NCBI RefSeq assembly: GCF_037892605.1
Contig: NZ_JBBKTU010000001.1
Span: forward strand, 2,108,001-2,172,000
Origin: Lacibacter sp. H407
GTDB taxonomy: Bacteria > Bacteroidota > Bacteroidia > Chitinophagales > Chitinophagaceae
Direction of reading: 5' to 3'
Length of the DNA stretch: 64,000 bases
Shown here: positions 54,794 through 64,000 of the stretch, piece by piece
Layout of the letters: every line of letters starts with the position of its first letter
Position numbering within the stretch: the first letter of the stretch is position 1
Program-made: the position numbers and the translations under genes
Notes under the pieces: generated by a model
The model's database searches: none
What the model saw: only the letters and a program-made list of their open reading frames with translations
Told to the model about the DNA's origin: nothing

Positions 54794-57292
54794 TCACTTC
54801 ATCTTACTCTTAATATAATCAATCTGTTCCTGCAATGCATTCACATCTTCACCTGCTTTCTTCAAGGTTTCTTTTTTACCGATAATGGTTTTGAGAAAGT
54901 TCTCAAACACAGGACCCAAGCCATATTGCTCCGGAATGGCTTCACGGAACTTTACAATTTCATCCACACCACGTTTTACTTTTTCGGTATTCTTCATATT
55001 GCCGAGTAAGTTGGCGTAGGTGGCAGTTAAATTAAACTTCGCCTGCGATAAGCCCATGCTGCTGTATGCTTTGGTAATTTCGTCAAACGAATTTTCATCG
55101 CCACTTTTGATCAATGTGGTGGCAACTGCTTCCAGCAAATTCCCTTTCATCGGTTGTTTCGCTAAACGTTTCGCCTCTGTTAAAGCAGCAGGCGGATCCA
55201 ATTTTTCCAACGCCAGTAAAGCGGCAGCACTTACTGAATACGACGAATCGTTAACGGCCGACTGGAACAGATTTTTGTAATTCGGTTTCTTCAGGTTACC
55301 CAATACTTCTATCGCTTTGCTCCGTACAATACGGCTTGCATCTTTTTGTGCCATTGATGCAATCATTGTTTCAGTAGCTTCAAGTACCGATGATTTTTTG
55401 AGATCTACTTTGCCCAATGCAAAATTGCGAAGGCCACTGTACTTATCATTGATTGCTTCTCTTAATAGAGCAACAGCTTTTTCATCATCTTGTTTCTTCG
55501 CTGCAAAATCAATCGCTTCTCTTCTGTCGAGATACAAACCTGCGTGTTTGTATTGATGGATATATTCGTCCAGTGTTTTGTTTTCTTTCTTAACGGCAAG
55601 TAATACTTTGTCGCCGTCAAAATTCACCAGATCAGGTTTTGTTGAAACAGTGAATGAGAATGTATCCACTGCATTTTTCACCCAAACCTGCTCACGTGTT
55701 TTCTTGCTTCCGTTATAAATGTCAATAGCAACCGGCAATTGAAACAGTTTATCTTTTTGCGTTTGTTTTACAATTACGTTTACTTGTTTGGTTGCTTCAT
55801 TATAACTGTAGTTAATGTCGAGCATTGGATGTCCAGCACCAAAATACCATTGGTTAAAGAACCAGTTCAGATCTTTACCGGTCACTTCTTCAAATGCCAA
55901 ACGCAATTGATGTGCTTCTGCTGTTTTGTATTTGTGTGTCGTTAAATACAAGTTGAGCGATTTAAAGAACGCACTGTCGCCAACATAATTCCGCAGCATG
56001 TGTAAAATGCGTCCGCCTTTGTTATAGCTTACGGCATCAAACATATCTTCTTTATCGCTGTAGTAAAAACGAACCAGATCTTTTTGTTCGCTGCCACTTC
56101 CCAAATAACCTTGCATGGCACTGTAATGCGTTGCATCGGCTTTGTCTTTGCCGTATTTGTATTCATCCCACAGGTATTCGCTGTAGTTGGCAAACGATTC
56201 GTTGAGTGTTAAGTTGCCCCAGCTTTCAGTAGTTACATAATCACCAAACCATTGGTGAAACAATTCGTGTGCAATGGTTCCTTCCCATGCATTTCCATCC
56301 AACAATTCACGGGCATCCTGTTGTGCACTTTCCTGATGGAGAGTAGCGGTTGTATTTTCCATAGCACCACTAACATAATCACGTCCCACCATTTGTCCGT
56401 ATTTTACCCAAGGGTATTCAACTCCTGTGATCTTTGAGAAATATGTCATCATCTCCGGAGTGTTACCGAATATTTTTTTAGCAACCGATGCATACTCTTT
56501 ATCTACATAGTAACTCACTTCTTTTCCTTTCCATGTTTCTTTGATCACGGCAAAATCACCGGCACCTACAAAAAACAGATAGGGCGAATGGGGTTGGTCC
56601 ATTTTCCAGTAATCGGTACGTGTACCATTGCCCGCAGGTTTTTGACTCACGAGTTTACCATTGCTGAGTGTAACCCATTTAGCAGGAACGGTTAAATAAA
56701 ATTCCTGTGTGGTTTTTTGATTGGTCTTATCGATCGTTGGACACCATACACTGGTAGCTTCTGTTTCACCTTGTGTCCATATTTGTGTAGGCTTGTCTTT
56801 TTCTTCTCCTTTTGGATTGATGAAGTACAAACCTTTTGCATCAGTAATGGCGGCACTACCGGCAGTTTTAAAGTCGTTCGGTTTTGCTGTGTACTGAATG
56901 TATACGGTGTAAGCTTCGCCTCCTTTGTAAACTTTGTCGAGTGTTACTTTCAATAACAAACCATCATAGTCGTATTTCAGTTTTATTCGTGCGGTTCCTT
57001 TCTGTACAGCAACATCATTGATGTCCATTCCTTTTGCATCAAGCACCAATGTATTGCTTGGGTAGAAATGTGGTTTCAATGTGAGCCATACCTTGCCATT
57101 GAGTTGTGCATTGGGTACATCAAAGCTGGCCTCTAATTTGGTGTGTTGTAGTGCATGTGTTTTTTCGGGGGTAGCACGGTACAGTTTTTTCCAGCTTGTA
57201 TCAGCTTGTTCGGGTGCCTGTGCGTAGCTTGTTGCAACCGATAGCATTAGCAAGCCAATAACGGTAAGATTTCTTTTCATCGCTTTTTTCAT
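54794..57292 (-). CDS. M1 family aminopeptidase, exported
   Basis: A zinc aminopeptidase of 832 residues when started at the ATG at 57292 (or four codons later), which opens a signal peptide (KRNLTVIGLLMLSVATSYAQ); the frame's longer extension would add 52 residues without a signal. Residues about 35-230 form the N-terminal beta domain. The catalytic domain contains the substrate motif GAMENTT (about residue 313) and zinc motif HELFHQWFGD at 342-351 with the third ligand in NESFANYSEYLW. The C-terminal ~250 residues are HEAT-like helices (for example AIEVLGNLKKPNYKNLF). It likely degrades peptides in the periplasm. Confidence 0.9.
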   Translation of the reverse strand: MKKAMKRNLTVIGLLMLSVATSYAQAPEQADTSWKKLYRATPEKTHALQHTKLEASFDVPNAQLNGKVWLTLKPHFYPSNTLVLDAKGMDINDVAVQKGTARIKLKYDYDGLLLKVTLDKVYKGGEAYTVYIQYTAKPNDFKTAGSAAITDAKGLYFINPKGEEKDKPTQIWTQGETEATSVWCPTIDKTNQKTTQEFYLTVPAKWVTLSNGKLVSQKPAGNGTRTDYWKMDQPHSPYLFFVGAGDFAVIKETWKGKEVSYYVDKEYASVAKKIFGNTPEMMTYFSKITGVEYPWVKYGQMVGRDYVSGAMENTTATLHQESAQQDARELLDGNAWEGTIAHELFHQWFGDYVTTESWGNLTLNESFANYSEYLWDEYKYGKDKADATHYSAMQGYLGSGSEQKDLVRFYYSDKEDMFDAVSYNKGGRILHMLRNYVGDSAFFKSLNLYLTTHKYKTAEAHQLRLAFEEVTGKDLNWFFNQWYFGAGHPMLDINYSYNEATKQVNVIVKQTQKDKLFQLPVAIDIYNGSKKTREQVWVKNAVDTFSFTVSTKPDLVNFDGDKVLLAVKKENKTLDEYIHQYKHAGLYLDRREAIDFAAKKQDDEKAVALLREAINDKYSGLRNFALGKVDLKKSSVLEATETMIASMAQKDASRIVRSKAIEVLGNLKKPNYKNLFQSAVNDSSYSVSAAALLALEKLDPPAALTEAKRLAKQPMKGNLLEAVATTLIKSGDENSFDEITKAYSSMGLSQAKFNLTATYANLLGNMKNTEKVKRGVDEIVKFREAIPEQYGLGPVFENFLKTIIGKKETLKKAGEDVNALQEQIDYIKSKMK

Positions 57293-57455
57293 TGTGTTTT
57301 TGTTGATCAAGATCGTTGTCATCCAAAACGCATCGAATGCGGTCTTTGAATTTGGAATGACTTTTTTTGAAATTTGGATTGTAAAGATAAAGGGGCACAT
57401 GTTACAGGTTTCAGAAATTGACAAATGGTTTGTGAATCGGATAAACAAAAAAAAT

Positions 57456-57463
57456 TAGCTTTG
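57456..57463 (+). promoter_or_regulatory. Likely -7 box of the second DUF4476 gene
   Basis: TAGCTTTG matches TAnnTTTG and ends five bases before the start codon at 57469, so the message would be almost leaderless. A TTG lies at 57430-57432, 23 bases away, slightly farther than usual. Confidence 0.45.
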
Positions 57464-57468
57464 TTACT

Positions 57469-58761
57469 ATGCGAAAGTTATTGATCAGCAGATTTGTACT
57501 CGTGGCGTTGTTGTTAGCCGCAGTTGGAATACAGGCGCAGGCGCAGTTGAATCATTTCATTTATCTACAAACAGATAATCAGCAGCCGTTCTATGTGAAA
57601 TATAACAACCGGATCATCAGCTCCTCCGCAACGGGGTACCTGATTCTGTCGAAGTTGAAAGGCGGTCAGGTTGATTTTGCGGTCGGGTTTCCGAAGTCAG
57701 ATCAGCAGGAGCAGCAGTTTCAATGTAATATTGAACAGGCCGATAAAGGATTTCTGATCAAGAATTTTAATGAAAAAGGGTGGGGGCTGTACGACTTGCA
57801 GAGTTCCTCTGTACTTTATGCGGCTGTAAAAACAGACCCCAAAATCAATACCAGTAATGTTTCGGTACCACCTGCGAACGATCCGTTTTCCAATATGCTT
57901 TCAAAAGTTACACAGGATAGCACAGTCAAAACAGTGAATGTTGTAAAGGAGCCGGTAGTGGAAAAGCCTGCCGTTGTGAATGTCCCAACGCCTGTGGTAA
58001 CGACACCTGCAACAACCCCTGTAAAAGATTCAATTACAACTATACAAACAACTACGGAATCTGAAAAGCCAAAGGAGCAGCCGGTTGTCAACGAACCTGT
58101 ATGGATAGCCCCGGCAAAAACGCCGGTAAAACAAATCCGTAAGTTTGAAAGTCGTGAAGGAAATGATTATGTGTTTGAAGTACAGGAATCCAACGGCGTA
58201 AGAGATACCGTACGGTTGTTTATTGAAAAGGACAGTACCCCCATTCCGCAGGTGGTAGTACCGGTCCAACCCGAAGTTGTGAAAGATACCGTTGCTGTTG
58301 TGCCTCCACAAACCAAAGAAGAACCTGTAAAGGTTGAAGCGAAAAAAGATTCAATTCAGGTAGTAGTTCCCAAAAAAGAGGAAACGGTTGAAAAGAAAGA
58401 AGAAATTGTTCAACCGGTTGTTCCTCCTGTTCAAAAAACAGAGCCGCAAGGATTGCCAAATAGTAACTGCAAGAACTTTGCAACCGAAGATGATTTGATC
58501 AAACTCCGCCGCAGAATGGCTTCGCAAAGCAAAGATGAACAAATGATCAATGAGGCGAAGAAAGCTTTTCAGAAGAATTGTTTTACTTCAGCCCAGTTGA
58601 AGAACCTCTCTGTTCTTTTCCTCAGTGATGAGGGCCGTTACCGTTTCTTTGATGCGGCCATGCCCTTTGTAACTGATTTCTCCAACTTCAAAAGTCTGGG
58701 CGAAACAATTCTGGATGAGTATTATAAGAAGCGTTTTTTAGCGCTGCTCCCCAATCAATAA
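57469..58761 (+). CDS. Exported DUF4476 protein with Pro/Val/Thr-rich middle
   Basis: A 430-residue secreted protein. Signal peptide about residues 1-25 (ALLLAAVGIQAQAQ). Residues 26-115 are a beta domain resembling the N-terminal half of DUF4476 proteins (FIYLQTDNQQPFYVKYNNRIISSSATGYLILSKLKGG). A long low-complexity linker, rich in Pro, Val, Thr and Lys (about 150-330), leads to the helical DUF4476 domain at 340-430 (SNCKNFATEDDLIKLRRRMASQ ... DYYKKRFLALLPN). The domain has a Cys (in SNCKNF and NCFTSAQ) near its ends. truA begins four bases after its stop. Function unknown. Confidence 0.78.
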   Translation: MRKLLISRFVLVALLLAAVGIQAQAQLNHFIYLQTDNQQPFYVKYNNRIISSSATGYLILSKLKGGQVDFAVGFPKSDQQEQQFQCNIEQADKGFLIKNFNEKGWGLYDLQSSSVLYAAVKTDPKINTSNVSVPPANDPFSNMLSKVTQDSTVKTVNVVKEPVVEKPAVVNVPTPVVTTPATTPVKDSITTIQTTTESEKPKEQPVVNEPVWIAPAKTPVKQIRKFESREGNDYVFEVQESNGVRDTVRLFIEKDSTPIPQVVVPVQPEVVKDTVAVVPPQTKEEPVKVEAKKDSIQVVVPKKEETVEKKEEIVQPVVPPVQKTEPQGLPNSNCKNFATEDDLIKLRRRMASQSKDEQMINEAKKAFQKNCFTSAQLKNLSVLFLSDEGRYRFFDAAMPFVTDFSNFKSLGETILDEYYKKRFLALLPNQ

Positions 58762-58765
58762 GCTT

Positions 58766-59515
58766 ATGCCACGTTATTTTCTGGAACTCGGTTACAGGGG
58801 AGAGCACTTTAGTGGCTTCCAGGTGCAACACAATGCTGTAACCATTCAATCTGAAATGGAGCGTGCTTTACACGTCTTTTTTCGGGAGAACATAGCCCTT
58901 ACGGGTTCCTCACGTACTGATGCGGGTGTGCATGCACTGCAGAATTTTTTCCATTTTGATCGGGAGAAACCCTTTCCCCAAGAGGCGATTTATAATCTCA
59001 ATGCCATCCTCCACAACGATATTGTGGTACGCTCAGTTCGGGAGGTAACCCCCGATGCTCATTGCCGCTTCCATGCTACGGCACGAACGTATCAGTATTA
59101 TATCTATCATACCAAAAACCCTTTTTTGCAGGACAGAGCCTGGTATTTCCCCTACCCGGTAAACAAAGAATTATTGGATCAATGTGCTGGAATGGTGCGG
59201 CAAAATCAAAATTTCCTGGCCTTTTCAAAGCGGAATACACAGGTGAAAACCTTTCATTGCCAGATAGTTGAAAGCTATTGGCATGAGGAGAATGGTTGTT
59301 TGGTATACAATGTAGAAGCAAACCGATTTTTGCGAGGTATGGTGCGAGGATTGGTAGGAACAATGCTCCGGGTAGCACGTGGAGGGATGAAATTGGATGA
59401 GTTTGAAGCACTATTGCGGGGGGGTGAGTATTCCGCCGCAGATTTTTCGGCACCTGCAAAAGGCTTGTTTTTGATGCATGTGAGCTATCCTGCCACCTTG
59501 TTTGTAAACCCCTGA
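58766..59515 (+). CDS. truA: tRNA pseudouridine synthase A
   Basis: Modifies uridines 38-40 in the anticodon arm of many tRNAs. The 249-residue length is normal. The catalytic aspartate is D52 in SRTDAGVHAL; the conserved RYFLELGYRGEHFSGFQ start and LRGMVRGLVGTMLRV region are present. It overlaps nothing and directly follows the DUF4476 gene by four bases, so they share a transcript, although a link in function is unlikely. The next 550 bases are noncoding and lead into the rRNA operon. Confidence 0.94.
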   Translation: MPRYFLELGYRGEHFSGFQVQHNAVTIQSEMERALHVFFRENIALTGSSRTDAGVHALQNFFHFDREKPFPQEAIYNLNAILHNDIVVRSVREVTPDAHCRFHATARTYQYYIYHTKNPFLQDRAWYFPYPVNKELLDQCAGMVRQNQNFLAFSKRNTQVKTFHCQIVESYWHEENGCLVYNVEANRFLRGMVRGLVGTMLRVARGGMKLDEFEALLRGGEYSAADFSAPAKGLFLMHVSYPATLFVNP

Positions 59516-59587
59516 AAAAAAAGTTTCAACTGCAAGCCTTGCCAGTAAAGGATTTCAGCTTTTTCTGTAAAAAAGAAGCAAAAAAGT

Positions 59588-59619
59588 TTGGATTGTAAAT
59601 CACCTAGCCCTTACCTTTG
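59588..59619 (+). promoter_or_regulatory. rRNA operon promoter P1
   Basis: TTG at 59588-59590 and TACCTTTG at 59612-59619, spaced 21 bases. The sequence after the box (CAACCCGCTT) is shared with P2. It is the first of three similar promoters in the noncoding stretch 59516-60082. Confidence 0.75.
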
Positions 59620-59736
59620 CAACCCGCTTCGAAAAAAGGGGAATAGTTCTTCAAAAGGTGATCTCTTCTTTCTCTATTACAACATTGTTTCTGAATCATT
59701 TATCAGAAAATAAATTGAAAATAAACAAAGAAAAAT

Positions 59737-59766
59737 TTGGTGGATTCGAAAAGCCGCTTACCTTTG
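59737..59766 (+). promoter_or_regulatory. rRNA operon promoter P2
   Basis: TTG at 59737-59739 and TACCTTTG at 59759-59766, exactly 19 bases apart. The flanking GAAAATAAACAAAGAAAAAT stretch is repeated at P3, and the downstream CAACCCGCTT at P1. Confidence 0.85.
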
Positions 59767-59886
59767 CAACCCGCTTTGAAAAAAGCGAAAGTTCTTCAAA
59801 AGGTTTTCTGCAAAACAATTCACAACAAAACGAATTTTTCTACAGTGTAATTCGACAAAAAAAGTTGAAAATAAACAAAGAAAAAT

Positions 59887-59916
59887 TTGGTGAATAAAAT
59901 TAGCCACTTACCTTTG
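59887..59916 (+). promoter_or_regulatory. rRNA operon promoter P3
   Basis: TTG at 59887-59889 and TACCTTTG at 59909-59916, exactly 19 bases apart, about 150 bases after P2 and sharing the AT-rich upstream stretch. It lies 167 bases before the 16S gene. Confidence 0.85.
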
Positions 59917-60082
59917 CACTCCCATTCAAAAAATGGGAAACGAAAAACGAAAAAAGATCTTTGAAAGTTTGAAAGCAACAGCAACGTTTTAATTAATTAG
60001 AACGGGTAAATTTTAAGTGTAACATAATTCGAATTTGAACTGTTAATTCTTGAGAATTAATAGTCAGTATCAAACAACATTT

Positions 60083-61614
<1,532 letters not shown>

Positions 61615-61728
61615 TTAGAGTACGCTTTTTTACTGCTGTTGCTTTTCTTCTTTCAAACATTAAGTTCTTATATGTATTATTCGGCCAGTTGCTATGGATT
61701 CGTAGAGGCCAATTGGCTATTGTTAAAT

Positions 61729-61803
61729 AGATCCGTAGCTCAGCCTGGTTAGAGCACTACACTGATAATGTAGGGGTCCCCAGTTCAAATCTGGGCGGGT
61801 CTA
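61729..61803 (+). tRNA. tRNA-Ile (GAU anticodon)
   Basis: A 75-nt cloverleaf: acceptor AGATCCG pairs with CGGGTCT, anticodon loop CTGATAA with GAT, T loop GTTCAAATC. It lies in the 16S-23S spacer; no CCA is encoded. Confidence 0.95.
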
Positions 61804-61813
61804 CAATAACCTC

Positions 61814-61887
61814 GGGGGGTTAGCTCAGTTGGCTAGAGCATCTGCCTTGCACGCAGAGGGTCATCGGTTCGACTCCGATATCCTCCA
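61814..61887 (+). tRNA. tRNA-Ala (UGC anticodon)
   Basis: A 74-nt cloverleaf: acceptor GGGGGGT pairs with ATCCTCC, anticodon loop CTTGCAC with TGC, T loop TTCGACT. It follows tRNA-Ile by ten bases in the spacer, the usual Ile-Ala pair. Confidence 0.95.
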
Positions 61888-62048
61888 CGAAAATTAGTTC
61901 TTTATTTGATGTTGACTTTCAGGTCTGATGATTCGTAATCATAACATCAGCTTTTCATTTGAACGTGAGTTTGATTGATTAAGTTCTTTGACATATTGGG
62001 ATAAAACAAGTTGTAATTGTTTAGTAAGGCGATTTTAGTAATAACTCT

Positions 62049-64000
<1,952 letters not shown>

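Noticed and set aside
57293-57448. N-terminal extension of the M1 peptidase to 57448
   Set aside because: The extra 52 residues precede an obvious signal peptide starting at 57292, so the longer form would hide it.

Overview
The window comes from a member of the Bacteroidota, most likely the family Chitinophagaceae; I cannot fix the genus by eye. The evidence is a 16S rRNA of that type whose 3' end carries GGAAUACCUCC, promoters of the TTG-N19-TAnnTTTG form, very few Shine-Dalgarno sequences, a type IX secretion (T9SS) type A sorting domain, an alpha-2-macroglobulin with TonB-receptor-like EVVVTG, DUF4476 and DUF3667 proteins, and a 1109-residue SecA with the Bacteroidota-type insertion. Most of the window is ordinary chromosomal backbone, with genes on both strands in short operons separated by clear intrinsic terminators.

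Layout. 0-11.4 kb: hpt, a YfbK-like von Willebrand A protein, then on the minus strand an M14 carboxypeptidase and a very large alpha-2-macroglobulin lipid/periplasmic-type protein. 11.6-18.6 kb: a DUF4476 secreted protein, a small membrane protein, a methyltransferase, a pentapeptide-repeat protein, sucD, a lipoprotein, a DUF4198 protein and an MlaF/MlaE-type ABC pair preceded by a 12-copy 7-bp tandem repeat. 18.8-21.2 kb: maeB. 21.3-25.3 kb: an AT-rich accessory island with two GTG-started genes, containing a putative surface metalloprotease lipoprotein, an unknown exported partner and an N-terminally shortened O-antigen-ligase/TPR protein. 25.3-32.3 kb: lysA, scpB with a long acidic tail, a stand-alone atpG, a DUF3667 protein and a large outer-membrane beta-barrel protein.

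32.8-44.7 kb: secA, deoC (apparently leaderless), a SPOR-domain protein, an M20 amidohydrolase, then a protease locus: a two-domain caspase-like protein (first domain degenerate, second intact) translationally coupled to an NTF2-like protein, and divergently a membrane-anchored papain-like protease with a DUF4384-like C-terminus, followed by a hotdog thioesterase and a metallo-beta-lactamase/beta-CASP nuclease. 44.7-46.5 kb: a degenerate ~105-bp repeat array behind a T9SS cargo gene. 47-53 kb: tRNA-Glu, gapA, a lipoprotein gene, pgk, a DUF1566-like gene and a LemA-TPM-TPM operon. 53.4-54.3 kb: an AT-rich orphan CHASE2-like gene. 54.8-59.5 kb: an M1 aminopeptidase, a second DUF4476 protein and truA.

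The last 4.4 kb is a ribosomal RNA operon: three near-identical tandem promoters, 16S, tRNA-Ile(GAU), tRNA-Ala(UGC) and about two thirds of 23S, cut by the window end. The best candidates for something under-described are the divergent caspase/papain locus, the AT-rich zincin lipoprotein island and the degenerate repeat array near 45 kb. All functional calls are by motif recognition only; no database search was run.
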